From: Nonomuraea fuscirosea
GTDB lineage: Bacteria; Actinomycetota; Actinomycetes; Streptosporangiales; Streptosporangiaceae
DNA length: 64,000 bases
Assembly: GCF_003001935.1 (NCBI RefSeq)
Contig: NZ_PVNG01000016.1
Location: 1 to 64,000, forward strand
Direction of reading: 5' to 3'
Every line of letters begins with the position of its first letter. Position 1 is the stretch's first letter. Position numbers and translations under genes: made by a program. Below the pieces are notes generated by a model. The model was not told the DNA's origin. It made no database searches and worked only from the letters and a program-made list of their open reading frames with translations. Below, piece after piece: positions 15,767-24,827 of this stretch.

Positions 15767-16873
15767 TCAGGATCGCTGGGGAGCGCCGCGCAGGTGACGG
15801 GCGAGCATCCCCACCACGTGCGCGGCGTCCGCGCCGACGCCGCGCAGGGTGTTGGAGGAGGGCGTGCGCTGCCACTCCAGGCCCAGGTAGCCCAGGCCGG
15901 GATGGGTCAGCGACAGGCCGCGGCGCTGGCGCGGGTGGCCGCCGTCATCGTCCAGTGCGCCTAGGCCGGTGAGGTAGGACAGGTTCGGCCGGTAGCCGGT
16001 GGCCAGCAGTACCGCATCGACGCGCTCACGCTCGCCGTCGGGCCAGAGCGCGTGATCGCCGTCCAGGCGGGCGAACATCGACCGGCGCGCGTAGCCGCCC
16101 TCGCGCAGCGCCTGGCGGTAGCGGCCGTCATCGAGCACCGGTGAGGCGGGCGGATTATCCGCTCGGGCCAGCGGCAGCCGGTCGAACCCGGTCAGGCGGA
16201 ACCAGAAGTGCAGGTCACGTCCCAGCGGGCGCTGGGGCACGAACCGGATCGGCTCCCGGCTGGCCAGCGTCACCCGGCGCCCGGTGGCCGAGTCGGTGGC
16301 CAGCTCGTGGGCGACCTGCACCGCCGAGTTGCCCGCCCCGACCACGACGACGCGCTCACCGGGCAACGAGGCCGGCGAGCGGTAGTCGGCGACGTGCAGC
16401 ACCGGGCCGGTGAAGGCGTCCAGGCCGGGCAGTGCGGGCCGGTGCGGGCGGCCGAAGGAGCCGCTGGCCGCGATGACGGCAGGAGCGGTCAGCTCCTGCC
16501 CGCCGGCCAGGCGTACGAGGAAGCCGCTCGTGCCGGGCTCGCCGGCGGCGTGGACGGCCTCGACGCGGGCGCCGGTGCGCAGCTCGGCGCCGCGCTCGAT
16601 CAGGGCGGCGGCATACCGCTCCAGGTAGGCGACGACTTCGTCGCGGCGCGGGTAACGCTCGGGGTCGCCGTCGAAAGGAAGGCCGGGCAGGCTGCTGTAG
16701 CGGGCGGGCGAGAACAGGGCGAGGCTGTCGTAGTAGCGCGGCCAGGATCCGGCGGCCCGATCGGAGGCTTCCAGCAGCAGGGGCCGCAGCCCCTGCTCCA
16801 GGGCGGCATGGGCGGCGGCCAGGCCGGACTGCCCGGCCCCGACGATCACGATGTTGTCGCTGTCGATGGGCAT
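15767..16873 (-). CDS. ArsO-like flavin-dependent monooxygenase (second)
   Basis: A 368-residue paralogue of the protein at 11087: IVIVGAGQSGLAAAHAALEQGL for FAD, FSPARYSSLPGLPFDGD, VVVVGAGNSAVQVAHELA for NADPH, and LLATGYRPNLSYL. The ATG at 16873 gives the usual N-terminus of the family; the longer frame upstream crosses the divergent promoter. It is divergent from another arsR and is probably controlled by it. Confidence 0.82.
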   Translation of the reverse strand: MPIDSDNIVIVGAGQSGLAAAHAALEQGLRPLLLEASDRAAGSWPRYYDSLALFSPARYSSLPGLPFDGDPERYPRRDEVVAYLERYAAALIERGAELRTGARVEAVHAAGEPGTSGFLVRLAGGQELTAPAVIAASGSFGRPHRPALPGLDAFTGPVLHVADYRSPASLPGERVVVVGAGNSAVQVAHELATDSATGRRVTLASREPIRFVPQRPLGRDLHFWFRLTGFDRLPLARADNPPASPVLDDGRYRQALREGGYARRSMFARLDGDHALWPDGERERVDAVLLATGYRPNLSYLTGLGALDDDGGHPRQRRGLSLTHPGLGYLGLEWQRTPSSNTLRGVGADAAHVVGMLARHLRGAPQRS

Positions 16874-16890
16874 GTCGCAGAACGTACCGT

Positions 16891-16920
16891 CATTTTCTAA
16901 TATGTCAATAAGTTGGTATG
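16891..16920. promoter_or_regulatory. AT-rich divergent promoter/operator
   Basis: A 30-base AT-rich patch (around TCTAATATGTCAATAAGTTGG) stands out in GC-rich DNA between the divergent flavoprotein (16873) and arsR (16954). It is a plausible site for the latter, but the symmetry is imperfect. Confidence 0.4.
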
Positions 16921-16953
16921 AGGATAGGGTGCGGTGGACAGGAGGGAGCGCGC

Positions 16954-17349
16954 ATGGCCGAGACCACGGCATCCTCAGCCGCGCCGATCGATGCGCCGAT
17001 CGATGCGCCGAAGGATGCGTCGGCGGACGAGACGGTGGGCGCGACAGGGGGCGCGACATGCACGCCGCAGCTGCCGCAGGCCGCCCAGGACTTCCTCAAG
17101 GCCCTGGCCAACCCGGGACGCCAGCAGCTCATGCTGCTGTTCGCCCAGGGCGCCGAGTTGTCGGTCAACCAGGTCGCCGAGCGTGCCGGCATCAGCCAGT
17201 CCGCCGCCTCCCAGCAACTCGCCCTGCTGCGCCGCGGCGGCATCGTCACCTCCCGCCGCGACGGCAAAGAGGTGCTGTATCGCGGCGACCGGGACAGAGT
17301 CGCCCGCATCCTCGGCGACCTGCAGGATTATCTGAAGTTCTGCTGCTGA
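16954..17349 (+). CDS. ArsR-family repressor with C-terminal Cys-Cys
   Basis: A 131-residue ArsR-like repressor. The first 35 residues are a low-complexity tail with repeated APID/APKD units, which in DNA are short direct repeats. The winged helix follows: FLKALANPGRQQLMLLF, then AGISQSAASQQLALLRRGGIV. It lacks the CVCD box; its sensor cysteines may be Cys36 and the terminal Cys-Cys (KFCC), a pattern seen in persulfide- or arsenic-sensing ArsR proteins. The start at 16954 is backed by AGGAGG. It is divergent from the second ArsO-like gene. Confidence 0.85.
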   Translation: MAETTASSAAPIDAPIDAPKDASADETVGATGGATCTPQLPQAAQDFLKALANPGRQQLMLLFAQGAELSVNQVAERAGISQSAASQQLALLRRGGIVTSRRDGKEVLYRGDRDRVARILGDLQDYLKFCC

Positions 17350-17366
17350 CCGACGTCGCGCAGGCG

Positions 17367-17390
17367 GCTCGGCCGGCCCCTGCGCCGAGC
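17367..17390. terminator. Possible terminator after arsR
   Basis: GCTCGGC and GCCGAGC form a seven-base stem with a ten-base loop, starting 18 bases after the stop. Confidence 0.35.
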
Positions 17391-17576
17391 AAGGCGTAGC
17401 GAACTCGAGCAGGCTCGGCGTGTTCACCCGGCCGTCCTTCGGCGGAGAGAGCGGAGATCCGCAACGGCGCCCCGCCGGGCCGGGGGAGCGGCAGGTTCTG
17501 CGCGACCCGATGCACTGGCACATCCCTCTTCGCCCGGCCTCTCCGTGGACGTCGTTTGCGTGTCTTATATGGCAAA

Positions 17577-17591
17577 TGATAACCATTGTCA
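17577..17591. promoter_or_regulatory. Zur-like box
   Basis: TGATAACCATTGTCA is nearly symmetrical and keeps the TGAnAA-TTnTCA frame of the Zur consensus (11 of 15 positions to TGAAAATGATTTTCA). It lies in the 262-base gap after arsR, 20 bases before a 47-residue gene and upstream of an MFS/ABC-importer operon. It is close in wording to the box at 42631. Confidence 0.75.
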
Positions 17592-17611
17592 TCACCGATG
17601 AAGGAAGTGAC

Positions 17612-17755
17612 ATGTCATCCGTTGGTGATCAGAAGGCACGGGTGGTGAGCACGCTGCCGCCGTGCTCCATCCGCGACGCAGAGGGCCGCGACGCAAAGCG
17701 CCACGACGGCGCGACCCGGATCAGTGCGCCCGCGCTGAGGGCGGGGACGGCGTGA
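17612..17755 (+). CDS. 47-residue peptide under the Zur-like box
   Basis: A small gene with a good ribosome site (GAAGGAAG, five bases before the ATG). It begins MSSVGDQKARVV, has one cysteine in STLPPCSIRDAEG, a charged centre (RDAKRHDG) and an Ala-rich end ALRAGTA. Its stop overlaps the GTG of the MFS gene (GTGA), so translation of the transporter is coupled to it. It could be a precursor peptide, a metal-binding peptide or a leader peptide; no family is recognised. It is the first gene of a probable zinc-repressed operon. Confidence 0.5.
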   Translation: MSSVGDQKARVVSTLPPCSIRDAEGRDAKRHDGATRISAPALRAGTA

Positions 17756-18894
17756 GGGAGCTCCCCTGGGCCGTGCGGCTGCTGCTGGTCAACCAGTTCG
17801 GCGTCAACACCGGCTTCTACCTGCTGGTTCCCTACCTCGCCGGCCACCTCACCCAAGACCTGGGCCTGTCCGTCGCGGCGACGGGTGTCGTCCTGGGGGT
17901 GCGCAACCTCAGCCAGCAGGGGATGTTCCTCGTCGGAGGTTCGGCCGCCGACCGCCTCGGGGCCCGCCGGGTGATCATCGCCGGATGCGCGCTGCGCACT
18001 GCCGGATTCGCCCTGTTCGCGTTCGGGGTCACGGTGCCGCTGCTGCTGGCGGCCGCCGTACTCAGCGGGCTGGCCGGCGCCCTGTTCAACCCGGCCGTGC
18101 GCGCGTACATCGCGGCCGATGCCCCCGGCGGGGCCGGGACCTTCGCGCTGTTCAACGTGTTCGCCCAGGCGGGCGCGTTGTGCGGGCCGCTGCTGGGCGG
18201 CGTGTTGCTGCTGGTGGACTTCCGGGCCGCCGCGCTCACCGCCGCGGCGATATTCGCGGTGCTGACCCTCGCGCAGACACTCGTCCTGCCCGCGCGCGAC
18301 GTGCCGCCCAGCGGCGCCTCGGTGCTGGGCGACTGGCGGCGCTGCCTGGCCGACCGGCGTTTCCTCGCCTTCACCCTGGCCCTCAGCGGCATGTTCGCGC
18401 TGCAGAACCAGCTCTACCTGGTGCTGCCGCTGGCCGCCGAGCGGGCGACCGGCACGCCGAGCTCGGTGGCGCTGCTGTTCCTGGTGTCCACCGTGGCGAC
18501 CCTGCTCTTCCAGGTCCGGATCACCAAGCGCCTGGAGGCGGCGACGAGCCCGGGCCGCGCGATGGCGCTGGGGCTGACCGTGATGGGCGCCGGGTTCCTC
18601 GCGCCCGCCTTGCTGCCGGGGCTCCTCCCGGTGCTGGTGGCGGTCCTGGCCCTGGCCTTCGGCGTGATGATGGCGCAGCCGTTCGTGTACGAGCGGATCA
18701 GCCGCTTCGGCGGCGAGTCCCTGACCGGCACCTACTTCGGCATGTTCTACCTGGTCTCCGGGATGGTGGCCGCCGCGAGCACCGCGCTGATCGGCTGGGT
18801 GGGCCCGGCCGGGGCCGCGGTGTGCGCCGCCATCGGGCCGGCCTGCGCGACGCTCGTGCTGATCCAGGAGCGGCGTACGACGGCACCGGCGTGA
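17752..18894 (+). CDS. MFS transporter, probable metallophore-type exporter
   Basis: A 380-residue, about 11-12-helix MFS protein. Loop 2 carries GGSAADRLGARRVIIAG, and the start VRELPWAVRLLLVNQFGVNTGFYLLVPYLA resembles the DHA1 family that exports small molecules and metallophores. GTG start overlapping the 47-residue peptide stop. It is followed by a Dpp/Cnt-type importer; an MFS exporter next to such an importer is the layout of the staphylopine cnt operon, but no staphylopine synthesis genes are here. Confidence 0.8.
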   Translation: MRELPWAVRLLLVNQFGVNTGFYLLVPYLAGHLTQDLGLSVAATGVVLGVRNLSQQGMFLVGGSAADRLGARRVIIAGCALRTAGFALFAFGVTVPLLLAAAVLSGLAGALFNPAVRAYIAADAPGGAGTFALFNVFAQAGALCGPLLGGVLLLVDFRAAALTAAAIFAVLTLAQTLVLPARDVPPSGASVLGDWRRCLADRRFLAFTLALSGMFALQNQLYLVLPLAAERATGTPSSVALLFLVSTVATLLFQVRITKRLEAATSPGRAMALGLTVMGAGFLAPALLPGLLPVLVAVLALAFGVMMAQPFVYERISRFGGESLTGTYFGMFYLVSGMVAAASTALIGWVGPAGAAVCAAIGPACATLVLIQERRTTAPA

Positions 18895-18988
18895 ACACCC
18901 GCACCCACGACCCCCCACGACCCCCGAACGAAAACCGCCCGACGGTTCGCCCTGCCCCTGTCACCCGTGCTCGCGAAGGACTCTCACC

Positions 18989-20503
18989 ATGCACGACCAC
19001 CCCACCCGCCGCGGCTTCCTCGGCCTGAGCGCCGGTGCCGCTCTGCTCGCCGGATGCGGCACCGCCACCCCCTCCTCCGGCGGCTCAGGGGGGAGGCTGC
19101 GCGCCGCGTTCGCCGGCGGCGGCGCCACCGAGGTGCTGGACCCGCACCTGGCCAATCTGTTCAACGAGGCCGCCCGCGCCAAGGCCCTCTACGACAAGCT
19201 CGCCGACCTCGGCCCGGACGTCTCGCCGCAGCCCCGCCTGGCCGAGAAGTGGGAGCCGGACGCCGACTTCACCGTCTGGCGCATCACCCTGCGGCAGGCG
19301 CGGTTCCACGACGGGCGGCCGGTGCGCGCCCAGGACGTCCTGGCCAGCTACGCCAGGATCGCCGATCCGGGCAGGACGTTCCGCGCCAGGTCCAGCCTCG
19401 CGCTCATCGACCTGCCCAACAGCCGGGCCGTCGACGACCGCACGGTCGAGTTCCGCCTCAGGCGGCCGTTCGCCGAGCTGCCCAACGTGCTGGCGGCGTT
19501 CGGCACCTCCATCGTCCCCGAGGGGACCACGGACTTCAGCAAGCCCGTCGGCTCGGGTCCGTTCTCCTTCGTGTCCTGGCAGCCGGGCCGTTCCGTGCTG
19601 CTCAAGCGGAACCCGGACTACTGGGAGGGCGCGCCGTACATCGAGGAACTGGAGTTCCTCATCGCCAACGAGGAGTCCGCCCGGGTCAACGCGCTCCTGG
19701 GCGGGCAGGTCGAGTACGCGCACGACCTCACCCCCGCCACCGCCCGGCAGCACGAGGGCCGCGTCACGATCGTCCGCGCCCCCAACAGCGCGATGCAGGC
19801 CTTCGCCATGAAGGTGGACCGCGCCCCGTTCGACGACAGGGACCTGCGCGAGGCGATGTTCCTGCTCACCGACCGGCAGCGGCTCGTCGACACCGTCATG
19901 CCCGGAGCCGGGCAGATCGGCAACGACCTGTTCGGCAAGGGCTACCTGCATTACGCCTCCGAGATCCCGCAGCGCACGCACGACGTCGACCGGGCCAAGG
20001 CGCTGATCAGGAAGGCGGGAGCCGAAGGACTCCCCATCGAGCTCACCACGTCCACGGCCGCGGCCGGCTTCGTCGAGGCCGCCACCGTCTTCGCCGAGCA
20101 GTTGCGCGCCGCCGGGCTGAAGGCCGAGATCCGCACCGGCAGCAAGGACACCTACTGGGCGGACATCCTCACCCGGGGATCCATCGCCAGCTTCCGCTCC
20201 GGAGCCATGCCGATCGAGACGCACATCGCCCAGAGGCTCCTGTCCACCTCGACGACCAACACCACGAAATGGGCGCGGCCGGAGTTCGACGCACTCTACG
20301 AGACGGCCGTCTCGGCGCGCGCCGCCGCGGACCGGGAGAGCGCCTACCTGCAGCTTCAGCGGATGCTGCACGCCGAGGGCGGGCTGCTGGTGTGGGGATT
20401 CGCCGACTGGATCGTCGCGACGTCGCCGAAGCTGAGCGGCGTACGGGCGGCGCCCGCGAACACCCTGGACTGGGCCCGGTTCGACAAGGTGAGGCTGGCT
20501 TGA
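18989..20503 (+). CDS. Family 5 solute-binding lipoprotein of an ABC importer
   Basis: A 504-residue binding protein. The signal has a twin-arginine pair (RRGFLGLSAG) and a lipobox LAGC with Cys at about residue 23; mature SBP_bac_5 domain. Family features include LAEKWEPDADFTVWRITLR and KPVGSGPFSFVSWQPG. Such proteins bind peptides, nickel complexes or metallophores. GAAGGA before the ATG. The next gene starts inside its stop. The Zur-like box upstream argues for a zinc-related ligand, which is inference. Confidence 0.85.
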   Translation: MHDHPTRRGFLGLSAGAALLAGCGTATPSSGGSGGRLRAAFAGGGATEVLDPHLANLFNEAARAKALYDKLADLGPDVSPQPRLAEKWEPDADFTVWRITLRQARFHDGRPVRAQDVLASYARIADPGRTFRARSSLALIDLPNSRAVDDRTVEFRLRRPFAELPNVLAAFGTSIVPEGTTDFSKPVGSGPFSFVSWQPGRSVLLKRNPDYWEGAPYIEELEFLIANEESARVNALLGGQVEYAHDLTPATARQHEGRVTIVRAPNSAMQAFAMKVDRAPFDDRDLREAMFLLTDRQRLVDTVMPGAGQIGNDLFGKGYLHYASEIPQRTHDVDRAKALIRKAGAEGLPIELTTSTAAAGFVEAATVFAEQLRAAGLKAEIRTGSKDTYWADILTRGSIASFRSGAMPIETHIAQRLLSTSTTNTTKWARPEFDALYETAVSARAAADRESAYLQLQRMLHAEGGLLVWGFADWIVATSPKLSGVRAAPANTLDWARFDKVRLA

Positions 20504-21411
20504 ACCTGACCCGCTACGCCGCCCGCCGGCTCGCCGCGGGCGTCCCGCAGATCGCCGGCGTCGCCTGCCTGGTGTTCGTGATGGTGGAGGCGCTGCCGGG
20601 CGACGCCGCGGTGACGCTGGCCGGCGACCAGCCGGACCCGGCGCGGATCGAGCGGATCCGCGCCGAGCTGGGCCTGAACCGCCCCTTCGCCGAGCGCTTC
20701 GCCGCCTGGGCCGCCGGCCTGACGCGGGGCGACCTCGGCGTCTCGCTCGTCTCCGGCCGCCCGGTCGCCGGGATCGTGCTGGACGCGCTGGCTCCCACCG
20801 CCGTGCTGGCCGGGCTCACCGTGCTCCTGCTGGTGCCGCTGTCGATCCTGCTCGGGGTGGCCGCCGCGCTGCGGGAAGGGAGCCGGCTCGACCGGGCGCT
20901 GACCGCGGCGAGCACCGCGCTCTACGCGGTCCCGGAGTTCGCGCTGGCCATCGTCCTGGTGACGGTCTTCGGCGTGACGCTCGCGTGGCTGCCGCCGACC
21001 GGGCTCGGCGGCCTCACCGCCTCCGCCCTGGTGCTGCCCGTGACGGTGCTGCTGGTCCGTCCCGTCTGCTCCACCGGGCGGCTGGTCCGCTCCGCGATGA
21101 TCGACGTGCTGGCGTCCCCGTACGTGAGACACGCCCGGCGCCTGGGCCTCGGCTGGTTCGCGCACGCGCTGCCCAACGCGCTCGCGCCGGCCGTACAGCA
21201 CCTGACCAGGACCGTCGACTGGCTGCTCGGCGGCGTCATCGTGGTGGAGGCCGTCTTCGTCGTCCCCGGGCTGGGCGGCACCCTGGCCGAGGCGGTCGGT
21301 CACCGGGACCTCCCGGTCCTGCAAGGACTCGCGCTGCTGTTCGCCGCCACGACCGTCCTGGTCAACCTGCTCGCCGACGTGGCCGCCTTCCGCCTGGCCC
21401 CACGCGCATGA
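20500..21411 (+). CDS. ABC importer permease, DppB type
   Basis: A 303-residue permease with about six helices. The N-terminal TRYAARRLAAGVPQIAGVACLVFVMVEALPGDAA is typical for DppB/OppB. The cytoplasmic coupling loop is in MIDVLASPYVRHARRLGLGW. I choose TTG 20500, which overlaps the binding-protein stop (TTGA). It pairs with the DppC-type permease that follows. Confidence 0.87.
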   Translation: MNLTRYAARRLAAGVPQIAGVACLVFVMVEALPGDAAVTLAGDQPDPARIERIRAELGLNRPFAERFAAWAAGLTRGDLGVSLVSGRPVAGIVLDALAPTAVLAGLTVLLLVPLSILLGVAAALREGSRLDRALTAASTALYAVPEFALAIVLVTVFGVTLAWLPPTGLGGLTASALVLPVTVLLVRPVCSTGRLVRSAMIDVLASPYVRHARRLGLGWFAHALPNALAPAVQHLTRTVDWLLGGVIVVEAVFVVPGLGGTLAEAVGHRDLPVLQGLALLFAATTVLVNLLADVAAFRLAPRA

Positions 21412-22166
21412 GGTTTCTGCTGCTCGGCGTGCCCCTGTCCGTCGCCCTCCTGGGGCCGTGGCTCGTTCCCGACGACCTCGTCCGAGGTGCGCCGTTCGCC
21501 GATTCGGGCCTGCTCGGCACCGACTTCGTCGGCCGCGACGTGTGGCACCAGGTGCTCCTGGGCGGACAGGGTCTGGTGCTGACGGCCGTGCTCGCCACCG
21601 GCGGCGCCTACCTGCTGGGCGTCGCGTGGGGCCTGGCCGCCGCGACGACGCCCCGGGTGGTCGACGAGGTCCTGATGCGCCCGCTCGACATCCTCATGGC
21701 GGTGCCGTCGCTGCTGCTGCTCCTGGTGGTGGCGACGCTCGCTCCCGGCGGAGCGCTCGTCTGGATCGTCATGCTGGTCCATCTGCCCGACATCGCCCGC
21801 CTGGTCCGCGCCTGCGCGCTGGAGATCGGCTCCCGGCCGGCCGCGGAGGCCATGCGGATGCAGGGCGAGAACCGGTGGCGGATCGCCACCGGGTTCGTCG
21901 CGCCCGCCATGGCCCGCGTGCTCGCCACCGACGCCGGCACCCGGCTGACCGGATCGTTGTACCTCATCGCCGCCGTGAGCTTCCTCGGCGTCGGGGTGCC
22001 GCCGGACAGCAGCGACTGGGCGGTCATGGTCGACCGCAACCGCGGCGGCCTCTTCCTCAACGCGTGGGCGGTCCTCGCCCCCGCACTGCTGATCGTCATG
22101 CTGGCGGTCGGGCTGAACCTCACCCTGGATCGCATGCCGGAGAAGGCGGATCATGATCGAAGTTGA
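21408..22166 (+). CDS. ABC importer permease, DppC type
   Basis: A 252-residue permease. Family landmarks are LLGTDFVGRDVWHQVLLGG near residue 35 and the coupling loop in EAMRMQGENRWRIATGFVAPAM. The N-terminal helix is short for DppC. ATG overlaps the DppB stop; its end overlaps the ATPase start by 14 bases. Confidence 0.87.
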   Translation: MRFLLLGVPLSVALLGPWLVPDDLVRGAPFADSGLLGTDFVGRDVWHQVLLGGQGLVLTAVLATGGAYLLGVAWGLAAATTPRVVDEVLMRPLDILMAVPSLLLLLVVATLAPGGALVWIVMLVHLPDIARLVRACALEIGSRPAAEAMRMQGENRWRIATGFVAPAMARVLATDAGTRLTGSLYLIAAVSFLGVGVPPDSSDWAVMVDRNRGGLFLNAWAVLAPALLIVMLAVGLNLTLDRMPEKADHDRS

Positions 22167-23604
22167 CCGGCTGACGGTCTCCGTCCCCGGCCGGATCCTG
22201 GTGGACGACGTCAGCTTCACCCTGCCCGCCGCCCAGACGCTGGCCCTGGTCGGCGCCTCGGGGAGCGGCAAGACGACCACCGCGCTCGCGCTGCTCGGCG
22301 AGCACCCGGCCGGTGCCCGCGTCACCGGCCGGATCACCGTGGCCGGGCACCGGGTCACCCCTGGACGGCCGCCGGCGCCCGGGACCGTCGGCTTCATCCC
22401 GCAGCACCCTTCCGCCGTGCTCAACCCGGTGCTGCGGATCGGCACGGTGCTCCGCCAGATCGCGGCGCGGCACGGCACGAGCGTCCCCGACGCCCTGCGC
22501 AGGGCGCGGCTCCCCGAGGAGCGAAGCTTCCTGCGCCGCTTCCCGCACCAGTTGTCAGGCGGGCAGCAGCAGCGGCTCGTCCTGGCGCACACGCTGCTGG
22601 CCGGCCCGTCCGTCATCGTCGCCGACGAACCCACCACCGGTCAGGACGCCATCACCCGGGCCGAGGTCGCCGCCGAGCTCGTCTCACCCGGCGTCGCCGT
22701 CGTCCTGCTCAGTCATGACCTCGACCTGGTGCGGGAGCTGGCCGGCCAGGTCGTCGTGCTCAAGGACGGGCGCGTCGCAGAGTCCGGGCCCGCGGTGCTG
22801 GACACGCCACGCGGTGCGTACGCCAAGGCGCTGGTCGGCGCGCGACCCCACGTGGCCGCGACCCGCATGGAACCGCACCCGATTCTGACCGTCGCCGATC
22901 TCGGAACGGAGGTCCTGCGCGGGGTGAGCCTCGGCGTCGCCCGCGGCGAACGGCTGGCCGTCGTCGGCCGTTCCGGCAGCGGGAAGACGACGCTCGCCCG
23001 CTGCGTCGCCGGGCTGCGCGCCTGGACCTCGGGGAGCGTACGGCTGGACGGCCGCCCGCTACCGCCCTCCGGCCGCCGCAGCCGCGCCGACCTGGCCCGG
23101 GTGCAGTACGTCCCCCAGGACGCCCGCGCCTCGTTCGACCCCCGGCGGGCCGTGGTGGAACAGGTCGCCAGGACCGCGGTACGGCTGCGCGGATCGACCC
23201 CGCCCGCCGCGCGCGAGGACGCCTTCGCGACCATGGCCTCGCTCGGCCTGAGCCGCGAGCTCGCACGGCGCCTCCCGGGCCGGCTGTCCGGGGGTGAGTC
23301 GCAGCGCGCCGCCCTGGCCCGCGCCCTGCTCGCCCGTCCGGACGTGCTGATCTGCGACGAGATCACCTCCGGGCTGGATCCCATCACCGAGGCGGAGGTT
23401 CTGGACCTGCTCACCGAGCTCGACGTGACCCTGATCCTCATCAGCCACGACCTGCCCATGGCCGCGCGGATCGCCGACCGGATCGCGGTCGTCCACGAGG
23501 GCAGCCTGATCGAGCACGGCCCGGCGGATCAGGTGCTCCGCACCCCGTCCCATCCCGTCACCCGCGCGCTCGTCGGCCCGGCGGAGGAGCCACGCCCGTT
23601 CTGA
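22153..23604 (+). CDS. Double ABC ATPase, DppD-DppF fusion
   Basis: A 483-residue protein with two full ABC domains. The first has Walker A GASGSGKTT and signature LSGGQQQR; the second, from about residue 240, has Walker A GRSGSGKTT and signature LSGGESQR. Each has a Walker B (VIVADEPTT, VLICDEITS) and a switch histidine. It powers the preceding permease pair. The fusion of the two ATPases is normal in actinobacteria. Confidence 0.92.
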   Translation: MIEVDRLTVSVPGRILVDDVSFTLPAAQTLALVGASGSGKTTTALALLGEHPAGARVTGRITVAGHRVTPGRPPAPGTVGFIPQHPSAVLNPVLRIGTVLRQIAARHGTSVPDALRRARLPEERSFLRRFPHQLSGGQQQRLVLAHTLLAGPSVIVADEPTTGQDAITRAEVAAELVSPGVAVVLLSHDLDLVRELAGQVVVLKDGRVAESGPAVLDTPRGAYAKALVGARPHVAATRMEPHPILTVADLGTEVLRGVSLGVARGERLAVVGRSGSGKTTLARCVAGLRAWTSGSVRLDGRPLPPSGRRSRADLARVQYVPQDARASFDPRRAVVEQVARTAVRLRGSTPPAAREDAFATMASLGLSRELARRLPGRLSGGESQRAALARALLARPDVLICDEITSGLDPITEAEVLDLLTELDVTLILISHDLPMAARIADRIAVVHEGSLIEHGPADQVLRTPSHPVTRALVGPAEEPRPF

Positions 23605-23607
23605 CGT

Positions 23608-24681
23608 TCAGCCGCCCGCGTCCGCGCCGGACGACGGTGCGACGGACTCGCGGTGGCGGACGGGCATCGGAACCCGGTGCACCTCGCCCGCCCCGTCGCC
23701 GGCCGAGCGGTCGCGGCCGATCTCGCCGAACAGCACGTCCACCGCTTTACGGCCCAGCTCGTAGTGGGGCAGCGCCACGGTGGTCAGCTGGGGCCGCATC
23801 CACGAGGCGATCGGATGGTCGTCGAAGGAGACGATGGAGACATCGGCGGGCACCTTGAGCCCGAAGTCGTCGAGCGCCTGGTAGGCGCCCATGGCGATCC
23901 GGTCGTTGAAGCAGATCAGCGCGCGCGGCCGGACCGTCCGCAGCAGGTCCCGCGTCGCCGAGAGGCCGTACTCGGGCTGCCAGTCGGGGCAGGTGCGGGC
24001 GCCGGCCACCTTGACCCCCGCCTCGCCGAGCGCCGCACGGATGCCGACGAGCCGTTCCACCGCCGCGAGGCTCTCCGCGGGCACGTCGCGCAGGCGCGGG
24101 CCGACGCCGATCAGGTAGATGCCGTCGCGATGACCGGCGTCGAGCAGGACGCGGGCCGCGCGACGGCCGGCCTCGACCTCGTCGGGCAGGATGGCGGGCA
24201 GGGGAGCGGGCTGCTTGGGCAGGGCGTTGAGCAGCACGGCGGGCGCGGTCGTGACGGCCTTGGGCACCTTGATGGTGCGGGTGAACATCGAGGCCAGGAT
24301 GAGCCCGTCGACCTGGCGGTCGTGCATGGCCTGCAGCAGGAGGCGTTCGAGTTCGGCGTCGCCTTCGGTCTCACCGATGATCAGCATGAAGCCGCGGTCC
24401 CGGGCGGCCTCCAGCGCGCCCTTGATCATGTCACCGGCCAGCCGTGAGGTGGCGACGGTGTCGGACACGAAGCCGATGGTGCGGGTGGTGCCCGTACGCA
24501 GGCCCCTGGAGACGATGTTCGGCCGGTACTGCAGTTCCTCGGCGGTTCTCAGCACCCGCTGCTCGACGTCCTGGGAGATCCGCAGCTCGCGACCGCGGCC
24601 CGACAGCACCAGCGAGGCGGTCGTGCGGGAGACGCCCGCGGCCTTGGCCACATCGGCCAGCGTGACCCGTCGTGGGCTCAC
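23608..24681 (-). CDS. LacI-family transcriptional regulator
   Basis: A 357-residue LacI repressor. The HTH is VTLADVAKAAGVSRTTASLVLSG and the hinge ends SRGLRTGTTRTIGFV. The ligand domain follows, with CFNDRIAMGAYQAL and SIVSFDDHPIASWM. I take GTG 24681 as start; the longer frame would include the operator. It is divergent from the sugar ABC/GH68 operon and likely responds to a sucrose- or fructan-derived sugar. Confidence 0.9.
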   Translation of the reverse strand: MSPRRVTLADVAKAAGVSRTTASLVLSGRGRELRISQDVEQRVLRTAEELQYRPNIVSRGLRTGTTRTIGFVSDTVATSRLAGDMIKGALEAARDRGFMLIIGETEGDAELERLLLQAMHDRQVDGLILASMFTRTIKVPKAVTTAPAVLLNALPKQPAPLPAILPDEVEAGRRAARVLLDAGHRDGIYLIGVGPRLRDVPAESLAAVERLVGIRAALGEAGVKVAGARTCPDWQPEYGLSATRDLLRTVRPRALICFNDRIAMGAYQALDDFGLKVPADVSIVSFDDHPIASWMRPQLTTVALPHYELGRKAVDVLFGEIGRDRSAGDGAGEVHRVPMPVRHRESVAPSSGADAGG

Positions 24682-24754
24682 CGAATCTCCGATCGTCGCG
24701 AGTGCGTTACGGGGGGGTTGACATCGTACGACGCGGGTGGTGAGACTATCGGGC

Positions 24755-24770
24755 GCTAACACGATTTAGC
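24755..24770. promoter_or_regulatory. LacI-family operator
   Basis: GCTAA-6-TTAGC (GCTAACACGATTTAGC) is a perfect five-base inverted repeat in the divergent promoter between the LacI gene and the sugar-binding protein gene. Confidence 0.65.
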
Positions 24771-24827
24771 AACGGAGTGGGGACATCTGCCGCGCGCCGG
24801 TCGTCCCCAGCAGCGAAGGAGATCCAC

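Noticed and set aside
17752..23604. Naming the operon a nickel or staphylopine (cnt) system
   Set aside because: Transport genes match, but no synthase genes are present and the binding site is Zur-like, so the ligand is left open.
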